From contig JADJUC010000019.1 of the NCBI GenBank assembly GCA_016710885.1, positions 1 to 43,465 of the forward strand: DNA of 43,465 nt, given 5' to 3'. Positions 9,455 to 18,822 of this stretch are shown here, one piece after another. Every line of letters begins with the position of its first letter. The stretch's first letter is position 1. A model generated the notes under the pieces. It made no database searches. It had not been told where the DNA came from and saw only the letters and a program-made list of their open reading frames with translations. The stretch is from Candidatus Proximibacter danicus (GTDB lineage Bacteria; Pseudomonadota; Gammaproteobacteria; Burkholderiales; Rhodocyclaceae). The translations under genes and the position numbers were made by a program.

Positions 9455-10214
9455 GCAACATGCTTGGCTTCCGAACCCTGCTCATGAAGGAAGTGCTGCG
9501 CTTCTGGAAAGTCAGCTTCCAGACCGTCGCCGCGCCGGTCGTTACTGCGCTCCTCTATCTGCTCATCTTCAGTCACGTGCTCGACGAACATGTGCAGGTC
9601 TACGGCCAGATCCGCTACACCGCCTTCCTGATTCCCGGGCTGGTGATGATGTCGGTGTTGCAGAATTCCTTTGCCAACTCGTCCTCGTCGCTGATCCAGT
9701 CCAAGGTCACCGGCAGCCTTGTTTTCGTGCTGCTGCCGCCGATTTCCTATCTCGAATTTTTTGCCGCTTACGTGTTGGCGGCGGCTGCACGCGGTGTGGT
9801 GGTTGGCGTCGGTGTGCTCTCGGTCACCGTCTGGTTCGCTCCGCCCGGCATGGTCGCACCATTGTGGGTGCTCACCTTCGCCGTGCTTGGCGGCGCCATC
9901 ATGGGTGCGCTGGGTGTGGTGGCCGGTATCTGGGCCGAAAAATTCGACCAGCTGGCCGGGTTCCAGAACTTCCTGATCCTGCCGCTGACCATGCTTTCCG
10001 GCGTCTTTTACTCGATCCATTCGCTGCCGCCGTTCTGGCAGCAGGTGTCGCATTTCAACCCCGTGTTCTATATGATCGACGGCTTCCGTTATGGCTTTTT
10101 TGGCGTGTCCGACGTGGCCCCCCAGGTCAGCCTGGCGGTCGTCAGCATCGCCTTCGCAATCGTTACCGTCTTTACGCTGGCCTCTTGCAGCGTGGCTACA
10201 AACTCAGGAACTGA
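9451..10214 (+). CDS. ABC-2 type permease (YadH-like), C-terminal frameshift
   Basis: Permease partner of the preceding ATPase with an ABC-2 membrane domain: about six hydrophobic helices and motifs RYTAFLIPGLVMMSVLQNSF, FQNFLILPLTMLSGVFYSIH and NPVFYMIDGFRYGFFG. As written, the frame slips at the CC at 10181-10182 and reads on to 10257 inside bolA with an unrelated tail. Adding one base there restores the family ending LLQRGYKLRN and a stop at 10212-10214, five bases before bolA. The intended protein is about 254 residues, the normal length. Confidence 0.87.
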
Positions 10215-10219
10215 ACCCC

Positions 10220-10465
10220 ATGATGCACCCCAAAACCATCGAAGACCTTCTGCGTGAGGGCTTGCCCTGCGAGCACCTGACCGTCGAGGGCGACGGCCAC
10301 CACTTTGAAGCGGTGATCGTCAGTGCCGAGTTCATCGGCAAGAACCGCGTGCAGCGCCAGCAGCGCGTCAATGCCGTGCTCAAGGGGCACTTCGACACCG
10401 GCGTGCTGCATGCGCTGTCGATGAAGACCCTGACGCCTGAAGAGTGGAGCGCGCAACGTGGATAA
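10220..10465 (+). CDS. BolA/IbaG family protein
   Basis: 81-residue BolA-type protein. The conserved core includes CEHLTVEGDGHHFEAVIVS, the loop FIGKNRVQRQQRV and the C-terminal HALSMKTLTPEEW with the conserved His. Family members bind monothiol glutaredoxins and an iron-sulfur cluster. The IbaG subgroup is found beside murA in many Proteobacteria, as here. Its end overlaps the murA GTG start by 8 nt. ATG codons at 10220 and 10223 are equally possible starts. Confidence 0.9.
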   Translation: MMHPKTIEDLLREGLPCEHLTVEGDGHHFEAVIVSAEFIGKNRVQRQQRVNAVLKGHFDTGVLHALSMKTLTPEEWSAQRG

Positions 10466-11711
10466 GCTGATCATCACCGGCGGTACCTCGCTCAACGGCG
10501 AAGTGGCGATCTCCGGCGCCAAGAATGCCGCGCTGCCGATCCTTTGCGCCTCGCTGCTGACCGCCGAGCCGCTGCATCTGATCAACCTGCCGCACTTGAA
10601 CGATATCTCGACCATGCTGCGCCTGCTGGCGCAGATGGGCGTTGGGGTGACGCTGGATGGCCCGGCCGGCCTCGTGCTCGACGGCGGCGGCCTGAACAAT
10701 CCGCTTGCGCCGTATGACCTGGTCAAGACCATGCGCGCCTCGATCCTTGTGCTCGGCCCGCTGGTCGCCCGCTGCGGTGAAGCCCGCGTGTCGCTGCCCG
10801 GCGGTTGCGCCATTGGCGCCCGCCCGGTCGATCAGCACATCAAGGGCCTGCAGGCGATGGGGGCCGAAGTCACCGTCGAGGCCGGTTATGTGCACGCCAA
10901 GGCCAAGCGCCTGAAGGGCGCACGCATCTGCACCGACATGGTCACTGTGACCGGTACCGAAAACCTGATGATGGCCGCCGTGCTGGCCGATGGCGAAACG
11001 ATCATCGAAAACGCCGCGCGCGAGCCGGAAGTGGTCGATCTGGCCAACTGTCTGGTGTCCATGGGCGCGCAGATTTCGGGCGCCGGCACCGACGTCATCC
11101 GCATCCGCGGCGTCGAGCGCCTTTCCGGTGCCAATCACCGCATCATGCCCGACCGCATCGAGACCGGCACCTACCTGTGTGCTGCCGCTGCCACTGGTGG
11201 CGACGTGCGCCTGACGCAGACCTCGGCCGCCTATCTCGATGCCGTCGTCGACAAGCTGATGGATGCTGGCTGCGAGATCACCACCGAGCGTGACGCGATC
11301 CGCCTGAAAGCACCGCAGCGCCTGAAGGCCGTCAGCCTGCGCACGGCACCGTACCCGGCTTTCCCGACCGACATGCAGGCCCAGTTCATGGCCATCAATG
11401 CGGTGGCCGACGGGGTGTCGACGATCCGCGAAACCATCTTCGAAAACCGTTTCATGCACGCCAACGAACTGCAGCGCCTTGGGGCCGACATCCAGATCGA
11501 AGGCAGCAACGCCATCGTGCGCGGCGTCTCGCATCTGGAAGGCGCCACGGTCATGGCCACCGATCTGCGGGCTTCGGCCAGCCTGGTGATCGCCGGCCTT
11601 GTGGCCCAGGGCGAAACGACCATCGACCGCATCTACCATCTGGATCGCGGCTACGAGCGGATCGAGGAAAAACTGTCGAAACTCGGCGCCAAGGTGCGGC
11701 GGGCGCACTGA
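10458..11711 (+). CDS. murA: UDP-N-acetylglucosamine 1-carboxyvinyltransferase
   Basis: First committed enzyme of peptidoglycan synthesis; transfers enolpyruvate from PEP to UDP-GlcNAc in the cytoplasm. 417 residues, normal length. GAKNAALPIL near residue 20 contains the conserved Lys, and the catalytic Cys is in the loop LPGGCAIGARP near residue 116. FPTDMQAQFMA and the conserved C-terminal end (ERIEEKLSKLGAKVRR) are present. The GTG start at 10458 lies inside the bolA end. Confidence 0.97.
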   Translation: MDKLIITGGTSLNGEVAISGAKNAALPILCASLLTAEPLHLINLPHLNDISTMLRLLAQMGVGVTLDGPAGLVLDGGGLNNPLAPYDLVKTMRASILVLGPLVARCGEARVSLPGGCAIGARPVDQHIKGLQAMGAEVTVEAGYVHAKAKRLKGARICTDMVTVTGTENLMMAAVLADGETIIENAAREPEVVDLANCLVSMGAQISGAGTDVIRIRGVERLSGANHRIMPDRIETGTYLCAAAATGGDVRLTQTSAAYLDAVVDKLMDAGCEITTERDAIRLKAPQRLKAVSLRTAPYPAFPTDMQAQFMAINAVADGVSTIRETIFENRFMHANELQRLGADIQIEGSNAIVRGVSHLEGATVMATDLRASASLVIAGLVAQGETTIDRIYHLDRGYERIEEKLSKLGAKVRRAH

Positions 11712-11958
11712 GTCGGGTTGGCGACACGGTCGCGGGGAATCCTGCGTGCGTTGCGGGGCAGGCGGCGGCGGTGCCCGGCGTCGTTCGGGCGTTTCCGATA
11801 AATGGGCCTCAGACAGGCTGCTGGTCCGATGTGGAGTTTCATCTGGGGCGTGCGCGATAGGCTCGTGCGGCTGTTGCTCTGTTTTCCGCTTGCGCTTCTA
11901 AAAGGCCTTGCATCTGGGTCACCCGGAGAAACCATCAAGCGCTCAAAGGCCTGACCCC
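11712..11958. other. intergenic region, murA to hisG
   Basis: 247 bp without a credible gene. There is a small inverted repeat (GCGAC at 11721-11725, GTCGC at 11729-11733) without a T run, and AAAGGCCT occurs twice near 11898 and 11945. I see no His-rich leader peptide or clear attenuator ahead of hisG. Confidence 0.5.
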
Positions 11959-12606
11959 GTGAACGGCATCACCATCGCTCTCTCCAAGGGCCGCATCTTC
12001 GACGAAACGCTGCCGCTGCTGGCTGCTGCCGGCATCGTCCCGGTCGAAAATCCGGAAACTTCCCGCAAACTGATCATCGGCACCAACCGTCCGGATGTGC
12101 GCGTCGTCATCGTCCGCGCCACCGACGTGCCGACTTACGTGCAATATGGTGCTGCCGACCTTGGCGTCGCCGGCAAGGACGTACTGATCGAGCATGGCGG
12201 CGAAGGCCTGTACCAGCCGCTCGACCTCAACATCGCCAAGTGCCGGATGATGGTCGCCGTGCCGGAAGGCTTCGACTACGAGCGCGCGGTACGCCAGGGC
12301 AACCGCCTGAAGGTGGCGAGCAAATACATCAAGACCGCGCGCGAGCACTTTGCCGCCAAGGGCGTGCATGTCGACCTGATCAAGCTCTATGGCTCGATGG
12401 AGCTGGCGCCGCTGGCCGGACTGGCTGACGCCATCGTCGATTTGGTCTCGACCGGCGGTACGCTCAAGGCCAACAAACTGGTGGCGGTCGAGGACATCAT
12501 GGGAATTTCCTCGCGCCTCGTCGTCAATCAGGCGGCGCTGAAGCTGAAGCGCGAGACGCTGACGCCGATTCTCGATGCCTTCGCCAAGGCGGTAAAGAAA
12601 GACTGA
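11959..12606 (+). CDS. hisG: ATP phosphoribosyltransferase, short form
   Basis: First enzyme of histidine biosynthesis; joins ATP and PRPP. 215 residues, so it is the short HisG type that lacks the C-terminal regulatory domain and needs the HisZ subunit for activity and feedback control. HisZ is not in this window. Conserved segments are ITIALSKGRIFDETLPLL, GAADLGVAGKDVL and the PRPP loop DLVSTGGTLKANKL. The GTG at 11959 (MNGITIALSKGR) is chosen because upstream residues are not family-like. hisD follows after 2 nt. Confidence 0.95.
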   Translation: MNGITIALSKGRIFDETLPLLAAAGIVPVENPETSRKLIIGTNRPDVRVVIVRATDVPTYVQYGAADLGVAGKDVLIEHGGEGLYQPLDLNIAKCRMMVAVPEGFDYERAVRQGNRLKVASKYIKTAREHFAAKGVHVDLIKLYGSMELAPLAGLADAIVDLVSTGGTLKANKLVAVEDIMGISSRLVVNQAALKLKRETLTPILDAFAKAVKKD

Positions 12607-12608
12607 TC

Positions 12609-13907
12609 ATGGTTGCCATCAAGCGTTTCTCTTCGACCGACACCGATTTCAAGGCGCAGCTGGATGCACTGCTGGCCTTCGAAGGCGCGCAGGACGAGAA
12701 GATCGACCAGACGGTTGCTGCCATCCTCGCCGACGTGAAGGCGCGTGGCGATGCGGCGGTGATCGAATACACCAACCGCTTCGACCGACTCTCGGCGAAG
12801 TCGATGGCCGAACTCGAACTCTCGCGCGCCGAACTCGAGGCGGCGCTGAACGGGTTGCCGGCGGATCGTCGCGCCGCGCTGGAAGCCGCCGCCGCTCGCG
12901 TGCGCGCCTACCACGAGCGCCAGCCGCTGCAGGATTGGCAGTACGAAGAACCTGACGGCACGCTGCTCGGCCAGAAGATCACCCCGCTCGACCGCGTCGG
13001 CCTCTACGTGCCGGGCGGCAAGGCCGCCTACCCGTCGTCGGTGCTGATGAACGCCATTCCGGCGCACGTCGCCGGCGTCAGCGAACTGATCATGGTCGTG
13101 CCGACGCCGGACGGCGAGCATAACCAGCTGGTGCTGGCCGCTGCCGCACTGGCCGGCGTCGACCGCGTCTTCTGCATCGGCGGCGCGCAGGCCGTCGGCG
13201 CTCTGGCCTATGGCACGCAGACAGTGCCGCAGGTGGACAAGATCGTCGGCCCGGGCAATGCCTACGTTGCTGCTGCCAAGCGCCGTGTCTTCGGCATCGT
13301 CGGTATCGACATGGTCGCCGGCCCCTCCGAAATTCTCGTCGTCTGCGACGGCTCGACCGACCCGGACTGGGTGGCGATGGACCTCTTCTCGCAGGCCGAG
13401 CACGACGAACTGGCGCAATCCATCCTGGTCTGCCCGGACGGCGCCTACCTCGACCGCGTCACCGCGTCGATCGAGAAACTGCTGCCGACCATGCCGCGCC
13501 GCGCGGTGATCGAGGCTTCGCTGTCCGGTCGCGGTGCGCTGATCCAGGTGCGCGACATGGAGGAGGCATGCGCCATCGCCAACCGCATCGCGCCGGAACA
13601 CCTGGAACTGTCGATGCAGGATGCCGAAGCCTGGGTGCCGAAGATCCGCCACGCCGGCGCCATCTTCATCGGCCCCTACACCTCGGAATCGCTCGGCGAC
13701 TACTGCGCCGGCCCGAACCACGTGCTGCCCACTTCGGGTTCCGCACGCTTCTCGTCGCCGCTCGGCGTGTATGACTTCCATAAGCGCTCCAGCCTGATCC
13801 GCGTCTCGAAGGCCGGTGCGCAGACCTTGGGCAAAATCGCCTCGACGCTGGCGCACGGCGAAGGCCTGCCGGCACACGCCAAGTCGGCTGAGTTCCGGCT
13901 CGACTGA
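12609..13907 (+). CDS. hisD: histidinol dehydrogenase
   Basis: Last step of histidine biosynthesis; two NAD-dependent oxidations of histidinol to histidine, zinc-dependent. 432 residues, normal length. Conserved features are RVGLYVPGGKAAYPSSVLMN, IVGPGNAYVAAAKR, the signature AGPSEILVVCDG, QAEHDELAQ with the active-site His region, and GPNHVLPTSGSARFSSPLGV. It is translated 2 nt after hisG. Its stop overlaps the chromate transporter start by one base, so that gene is probably co-transcribed. Confidence 0.97.
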   Translation: MVAIKRFSSTDTDFKAQLDALLAFEGAQDEKIDQTVAAILADVKARGDAAVIEYTNRFDRLSAKSMAELELSRAELEAALNGLPADRRAALEAAAARVRAYHERQPLQDWQYEEPDGTLLGQKITPLDRVGLYVPGGKAAYPSSVLMNAIPAHVAGVSELIMVVPTPDGEHNQLVLAAAALAGVDRVFCIGGAQAVGALAYGTQTVPQVDKIVGPGNAYVAAAKRRVFGIVGIDMVAGPSEILVVCDGSTDPDWVAMDLFSQAEHDELAQSILVCPDGAYLDRVTASIEKLLPTMPRRAVIEASLSGRGALIQVRDMEEACAIANRIAPEHLELSMQDAEAWVPKIRHAGAIFIGPYTSESLGDYCAGPNHVLPTSGSARFSSPLGVYDFHKRSSLIRVSKAGAQTLGKIASTLAHGEGLPAHAKSAEFRLD

Positions 13908-14494
13908 TGTCGGGCGAACAAAACAAGGCGCCGCCGGCAGTCACGCTCGCGGCGCTTTTTTTTGGCTTCTCGAAGATCGGGCTGTCCGGCTTTGGCGGGG
14001 TGCTGCCCTTCGCCCGGCACTATCTCGTCGAAACCAGTCGCTGGATGACGGCCGAGGAATTCAACCAGCAGTTGGGCCTGTGCCAGTTCCTGCCGGGGCC
14101 GAACGTGGTCAATCTGGCGGTGGTCGTCGGCCGTCGCTACGGCGGGCTGGCCGGCGCCATCATGGCGGCGTTTGGCCTGCTGGCCGGCCCGGTGGCCATC
14201 GTGCTGCTGCTGGCGATGCTCTATGACGCCTACGGTGCCATGCCGGAGGCGCAGCGCATGCTGCGCGGCATCGCCGCTGCCGGTTCCGGCCTGCTCTTCG
14301 CCATGGCTTTTCGCATGGCGATGGCGATCAAGCAGAAGCCGTTCTTCCTGCCCTTTACCCTGCTGGTGTTCATCGCCATCGCCCTGCTGCGCTGGCCGCT
14401 GCCGGCAGTCATGCTGGCCGGGATCGCGCTGGCCGGCGCGGTGGCCTACGGCCTGCTGAAGAAGGAAGAGAAGGAGGGGAAGGAAAAGGCATGA
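13907..14494 (+). CDS. chromate transporter, N-terminal half type (CHR domain)
   Basis: 195-residue single CHR-domain membrane protein. Motifs are the KIGLSGFGGVLPFARHYLVE segment, QLGLCQFLPGPNVVNLAVV and several hydrophobic helices, with a Lys/Glu-rich tail. Short ChrA proteins come as pairs encoding the two halves of the transporter, as here with the next gene (4-nt overlap). The family exports chromate, possibly in exchange for sulfate, but many members are functionally untested. It sits directly after hisD, with a one-base overlap, inside what is otherwise a his cluster. Confidence 0.88.
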   Translation: MSGEQNKAPPAVTLAALFFGFSKIGLSGFGGVLPFARHYLVETSRWMTAEEFNQQLGLCQFLPGPNVVNLAVVVGRRYGGLAGAIMAAFGLLAGPVAIVLLLAMLYDAYGAMPEAQRMLRGIAAAGSGLLFAMAFRMAMAIKQKPFFLPFTLLVFIAIALLRWPLPAVMLAGIALAGAVAYGLLKKEEKEGKEKA

Positions 14495-15012
14495 ACACGC
14501 TGCTCGAACTCTTCACCGAATTTGCCTTGCTCTCCTTCGTCGCCTTTGGTGGCGCGACCGCGCTGTTGCCCGAGCTGTACCGTGTTGTTGTCGAGAACCA
14601 CCGCTGGATGGACGCAACGACCTTCGCCCACCTCTACGCCATCGCGCAGGCGGCACCAGGGCCGAACGTGCTGGTGGTGACGCTGATCGGCTGGCAGGTG
14701 GCCGGGCTGGCCGGTGCGCTGACGGCGACGGTTGCGATGTGCCTGCCGATGAGCGTGGTCGTGTACCTGCTCTTCGGCCACTGGGATCGCTTCAAGGGCG
14801 CGCGCTGGCAGCGCGCGATCCAGCTCGGCGTGGCGCCATTGGCGGTGGGGTTGATCTTCTCGGGGGCCACGCTGGTCGGTCAATCGGCCGGGCTGGGATG
14901 GATCGGGTGGGGTTTTGTGCTTGCCGTTGCGGTCTTCAGCACGAAGACGAAGTTCCACCCGCTGTGGTGCATTGCCGCCGGTGCGGCGCTGGGGCTGGCG
15001 GGTGTCGTCTAG
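14491..15012 (+). CDS. chromate transporter, C-terminal half type (CHR domain)
   Basis: 173-residue partner of the preceding CHR protein. The motif arrangement FVAFGGATALLPELYRVVVE, AIAQAAPGPNVLVVTLIGW mirrors the first half, with further hydrophobic helices. It overlaps the upstream gene by 4 nt. It ends convergently against the PaiB-like gene, overlapping it by 4 nt at 15009-15012. Confidence 0.87.
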   Translation: MNTLLELFTEFALLSFVAFGGATALLPELYRVVVENHRWMDATTFAHLYAIAQAAPGPNVLVVTLIGWQVAGLAGALTATVAMCLPMSVVVYLLFGHWDRFKGARWQRAIQLGVAPLAVGLIFSGATLVGQSAGLGWIGWGFVLAVAVFSTKTKFHPLWCIAAGAALGLAGVV

Positions 15013-15629
15013 CCGGGCCTGATCAATGCTGCGGAGTCTGTCTTGCCGAGTTCGCCCAATCCAGCTGCAACGCCGGCGCGATTGCCTTCCGGCTGGTTCT
15101 GGCTAGTTTTCCACTTGCCTTCGAGCGAGGTGATCGCGAGTTCGATACCGACAATGGCAGCGAGCATCTTCTCTATGTAATCCGCCGGCGCATCGCTCAC
15201 TGCCCACGGCTCGGCGAAGGCGCTTTCCTGCCTCTGCGTCAGCGACTCGACCTGCGTGCGCAGCCAGTCGGCGTCATGGATGATGCGCAGCGGGCCGCGG
15301 GCGTGCACCACGGCGTAGTTCCAGGTCGGCACTGCCTTGCCGTGCTCGCGCTTGGTCGGGTACCACGACGGGGTGATGTAGGCCTCGGGGCCGTGGAAGA
15401 TGGCGAGCGCCTCAAGGTCGGCGCGCAGAGTCTTCCACATCGGGTTGGCGCGGGCGACATGGCCGCGCAGGACGGCGCTGCCATCGGCGGCAGTTTCGAG
15501 GATTAGCGGCACGTGGTCGGCGTTCAGGCCGCTCTCGCCCATCGTTACCAGCGTTGCCAGCGGATGCTCGCGCATCAGCGCGTGCAGTGCCTCCGGTCGC
15601 GATTCGGCGAAGTGGGCCGGGCAGTACAT
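15009..15629 (-). CDS. PaiB-like FMN-binding protein
   Basis: 206 residues. The start at 15629 gives the family N-terminus MYCPAHFAESRPEALHALM. Conserved segments are HVPLILE, LRGHVARANPMWK, AYITPSWYPTKREHGKAVPTW, NYAVVHARGPLRI and WKTSQNQP. The fold is FMN-binding split barrel (PaiB, often labelled negative transcriptional regulator because of Bacillus PaiB); a redox or flavin-reductase role is equally possible. It follows the nitroreductase by 10 nt on the same strand, suggesting a flavin-related gene pair. Confidence 0.88.
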   Translation of the reverse strand: MYCPAHFAESRPEALHALMREHPLATLVTMGESGLNADHVPLILETAADGSAVLRGHVARANPMWKTLRADLEALAIFHGPEAYITPSWYPTKREHGKAVPTWNYAVVHARGPLRIIHDADWLRTQVESLTQRQESAFAEPWAVSDAPADYIEKMLAAIVGIELAITSLEGKWKTSQNQPEGNRAGVAAGLGELGKTDSAALIRPG

Positions 15630-15639
15630 CCGCGGCGCG

Positions 15640-16329
15640 TCAGAAACCGCGAAAGCTGGTGAAGCCCTCGACCGGTTCGCGCTCGGTGACGAGCTTGTTC
15701 TCCGGAGCGTTCGCGTCGGCATAACCAAGCGACATGCCGCAGACCACCAGTTCGTTCTCCGGGATGCCGAGCACGTTTCGGATCGTCTCGTGGTAGTCGG
15801 CGAAGGCCGCCTGGGCGCAGGTATCTAGGCCGCGCGCACGGGCAGCGGTCATGATGTTGCCGAGGAACATGCCGTAGTCGATGAACATGCCGCGGCCGAG
15901 GCTGCGATCCATGGTGAAGATGAAGCCGACCGGGGCATCAAAAAACAGGTAGTTGCGGCCCATCTGCTCCTTCATCCGCTCCTTGTCGGCCTTGCCGATG
16001 CCGAGCAGGCCATAGAGGTCGAAACCGATCTTGCGGCGGCGCGATAGCCAAGGGTCAGCCCATTCGGTCGGGTAGTAGTCGAATTCGCGGCCATCCATGC
16101 CGGTGCTGTTGTGCTTGTCGAGGATGGCGGCCGAGAGCGCGTCCTTGGACTGGCCGGCCAGCGCATAGACTTTCCACGGCTGCACGTTGGTGCCCGAAGG
16201 GGCGCGGGCGGCAATGGCCAGCAGCTCCTCGACGGTCTTTTTCGGCACCGGTGTCGGCAGGAAACGGCGGATCGAGCGGCGCGAGGTGATGGCGTGGTCG
16301 ACGTGCGCGGCGGCAATAGGATCGTACAT
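15640..16329 (-). CDS. nitroreductase family protein
   Basis: 229-residue FMN-dependent NAD(P)H oxidoreductase. The N-terminal FMN-binding signature is SRRSIRRFLPTPVPKKTVEE followed by APSGTNVQPWKVYAL, and the C-terminal segment LGIPENELVVCGMSLGYAD is typical. The true substrate cannot be told from sequence. It begins immediately after the hisC stop and precedes the PaiB-like gene, so all three form a minus-strand unit. Confidence 0.9.
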   Translation of the reverse strand: MYDPIAAAHVDHAITSRRSIRRFLPTPVPKKTVEELLAIAARAPSGTNVQPWKVYALAGQSKDALSAAILDKHNSTGMDGREFDYYPTEWADPWLSRRRKIGFDLYGLLGIGKADKERMKEQMGRNYLFFDAPVGFIFTMDRSLGRGMFIDYGMFLGNIMTAARARGLDTCAQAAFADYHETIRNVLGIPENELVVCGMSLGYADANAPENKLVTEREPVEGFTSFRGF

Positions 16330-17426
16330 TTACAGAATCTCCCTGAGGGCGGCAAGCAAGCTCATGCACTGCTCATCGGTACCGATGGTGATGCGCAGGT
16401 ATTGCTCGATGCGCGGCAGCTTGAAGTGGCGAACGATGATCGAACGCTCGCGCAGCGCAGCGGCCAATGTGGCGGCGTCGTGTTGCGGGTGGCGGGCAAA
16501 GATGAAGTTGGCGGCCGAGGGCAGGGTGTCGAAGCCGAGCTTTGCCATGTCGGCGACGAGCATGCGTCGCGGCTCTTCATCACCGCCTTGCGTGTCGTGT
16601 CGAAGTGCTCCGTATCTTCCATGGCAGCGACGGCGCCGGCAATGGCAAGACGGTCGAGCGGGTAGGAGTTGAAGCTGTTCTTGACCCGTTCCAGGCCGTC
16701 GATCAGATCCGGGTGGCCGACCGCATAGCCAACACGCAGGCCGGCCAACGAGCGGGATTTCGAGAGCGTGTGCACGACCAGCAGGTTCGGGTAACGGTTC
16801 ACCAGAGCGATCGCCGAGGGGACCTGCTCGCCACCAAAGTCGATGTAGGCCTCGTCGACCACGACCACGGTGTCGGCATTGCCGGCAACGATCTTCTCCA
16901 CATCGCCCAGTGCCAGCGGGTGCCCGGTCGGGGCGTTCGGGTTGGGGAAGATGATGCCGCCGCATTGCGGTGCGCGCGGCGGCAGGTAGTCTTCAGCAAC
17001 CAGTTCGAACTGGTCATTCAGCGCCACCTGGTTGTAGTCGACACCGTACAGCCCGCAATACACCGGATAGAAGCTGTAGGTGATGTCCGGAAACAGGATG
17101 GGGTGTTCGTGCTTGAGCAGCCCCTGGAAGACGTGCGCCAGCACTTCGTCGGAACCGTTGCCGACAAAGACATGCGCCGGGGTGATGCCGTGGGCCGCGA
17201 AGCTGTGGGCGACGGCAGCCTTCAGGCGGTCGGCGTTCGGGTCCGGGTAGAGGCGCAGGTTGGCGCCATCATCGCCCAGTTCGTCGCGCATCGCCGCAAC
17301 GGCGCGCGGGCTGGGCGGATAGGGGTTTTCGTTGGTGTTCAGCTTGACCAGTTTGGTGAGCTTGGGCTGCTCGCCGGGAACATAGGGGGTCAGGCCGCGC
17401 GTGACGGCACTCCAGTACTTGCTCAT
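16330..17426 (-). CDS. hisC: histidinol-phosphate aminotransferase, frameshifted
   Basis: PLP-dependent aminotransferase converting imidazole-acetol phosphate to histidinol phosphate. Conserved parts are LVKLNTNENPYPPSP, FVGNGSDEVLAHVF, FPNPNAPTGHPLAL, VVDEAYIDFGG and the PLP-lysine region HTLSKSRSLAGLRVGYAVG. One base appears to be missing near 16564-16570: the frame changes after AVMKSR, and the correct C-terminus (RMLVADMAKLGFDTLPSAA ... IGTDEQCMSLLAALREIL) continues in another frame to the stop at 16330. About 365 residues once restored. The gene lies opposite to the other his genes and divergent from hisB. Confidence 0.9.
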
Positions 17427-17445
17427 AAGCGTATGTCGTGTGTGA

Positions 17446-17478
17446 TTGCAGACCGTTCGAAGGTCGAAATGGTATCAT
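17446..17478 (+). promoter_or_regulatory. promoter candidate for hisBHAFIE-hinT-tatABC
   Basis: TGGTATCAT (17470-17478) is a good extended -10 element, and TTGCAG (17446-17451) could act as a -35 although the 21-nt spacer is long. It lies in the 104-bp gap between divergent hisC and hisB, about 50 nt before the hisB start. A short inverted repeat (GACC...GGTC, 17451-17465) lies within it. Confidence 0.5.
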
Positions 17479-17530
17479 GCCCAACTGTTCCAATCCCTTG
17501 TGGCGCTTAGGTGCGCCGAGAACGAAAACC

Positions 17531-18119
17531 ATGCGACAGGCCGAAATCACGCGCAATACGCTGGAGACTCAGGTCTCGGTGAAGATCAATCTTGACGGTA
17601 CTGGCGTCGGCCGCTTTGCGACCGGTGTGCCCTTCCTTGACCACATGCTCGACCAGATCGCCCGCCACGGCGCGATCGACCTCGAAGTCGAAGCCAAGGG
17701 CGACCTGCACATCGATGCGCACCACACGGTGGAAGACATCGGCATCACGCTTCGGCCAGGCGCTGGCCAAGGCGCTCGGCGACAAGAAGGGCCTGCGCCG
17801 CTACGGCCATGCCTACGTGCCGCTGGACGAGGCCTTGTCACGCGTGGTGGTCGACCTTTCCGGTCGTCCCGGGCTGGAATTCCATGTCGCCTTCACCCGC
17901 GCCTGGATCGGCCAGTTCGATGTCGACCTGGTCAATGAATTTTTCCAGGGCTTGGTCAACCACGCCCTGATGAGCATCCACGTCGATAACCTGCGTGGCA
18001 CCAATGCGCACCATCAGGTCGAGACGGTGTTCAAGGCCTTTGGCCGCGCATTGCGCATGGCTGCAGAAGCCGACCCGCGCGCTGCCGGCGCCATCCCCTC
18101 GACCAAGGGAGCTCTATAG
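17531..18119 (+). CDS. hisB: imidazoleglycerol-phosphate dehydratase, frameshifted
   Basis: Manganese-dependent dehydratase, the HisB-only form without a phosphatase domain. The start at 17531 gives MRQAEITRNTLETQVSVKIN. Metal-binding motifs are FLDHMLDQIARHG, DAHHTVEDIGI and the later HVDNLRGTNAHHQVETVFKA. One extra base at about 17748-17751 breaks the frame between DIGIT and FGQALAKALGDKKG; removing it gives about 195 residues, the normal length. First gene of the second his operon; its stop overlaps the hisH start by one base. An essential biosynthetic gene broken mid-domain in a complete pathway suggests sequence error. Confidence 0.9.
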
Positions 18120-18775
18120 TGATCGCTGGCACCATCGCCGTAGTCGACTACGGCATGGGTAACCTGCGTTCGGTGGCCAAGGCGCTGGAGCATGTGGCTG
18201 GCGGCAAACCGGTGGTGGTCACGGCCGACCCGGCAGTACTGGCGGCGGCCGAACGCGTGGTGGTGCCCGGCCAGGGCGCCATGCCGGACTGCATGCGTGA
18301 GTTGGCCGAGCGCGGCCTGAAGCAGGCGGTGATCGATGCGGCGGCGAACAAGCCTTTCCTCGGCATTTGCATCGGCCAGCAAATGCTCTTCGAACATTCG
18401 GAAGAGGGTGACGTGCCCGGTCTCGGCATCCTGCGTGGCCAGGTACGCCGCTTTCCGGCCGCGAAAATGCATCTGCCGGATGGCCAGAAACTCAAGGTGC
18501 CGCACATGGGCTGGAACGAGGTTCGTCAGCAATCAGCCCAAGGCAGGCCGCATCCGCTGTGGAACGGCATCGCTGACGGTTCGCGCTTCTACTTCGTGCA
18601 CAGCTATTTCGTGGCGCCCGACGATGCCGATTGCGTTGCTGGCACCACCGACTACGGCATCCCCTTTACCAGTGCCTGTGCGCGGGATAATATCTTTGCC
18701 GTTCAATGTCACCCGGAAAAGAGCGCGCAAGCAGGGCTTGCCCTGTTGGCCAACTTCATCAACTGGAAACCCTGA
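18119..18775 (+). CDS. hisH: imidazole glycerol phosphate synthase, glutaminase subunit HisH
   Basis: 218-residue class I glutamine amidotransferase supplying ammonia to HisF. The nucleophile Cys is in FLGICIGQQMLFEHSEEG, and the catalytic His/Glu pair is in FAVQCHPEKSAQAG. The N-terminus IAVVDYGMGNLRSVAKALEH is typical. The GTG start overlaps the hisB stop by one base. hisA follows after 47 nt, with hisF, the synthase subunit, next. Confidence 0.96.
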   Translation: MIAGTIAVVDYGMGNLRSVAKALEHVAGGKPVVVTADPAVLAAAERVVVPGQGAMPDCMRELAERGLKQAVIDAAANKPFLGICIGQQMLFEHSEEGDVPGLGILRGQVRRFPAAKMHLPDGQKLKVPHMGWNEVRQQSAQGRPHPLWNGIADGSRFYFVHSYFVAPDDADCVAGTTDYGIPFTSACARDNIFAVQCHPEKSAQAGLALLANFINWKP

Positions 18776-18822
18776 GCTTCCAGACCCACCGGTCTTCGGT
18801 CATCTAATCTGACGCTTTCCCC

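Noticed and set aside
10380..11708. Antisense frame opposite murA (442 codons)
   Set aside because: murA has all family motifs at full length; the antisense product has only composition-driven His/Gly/Asp repeats.
11712..11958. Histidine attenuator leader ahead of hisG
   Set aside because: No short frame with consecutive His codons and no terminator with a T run was found.
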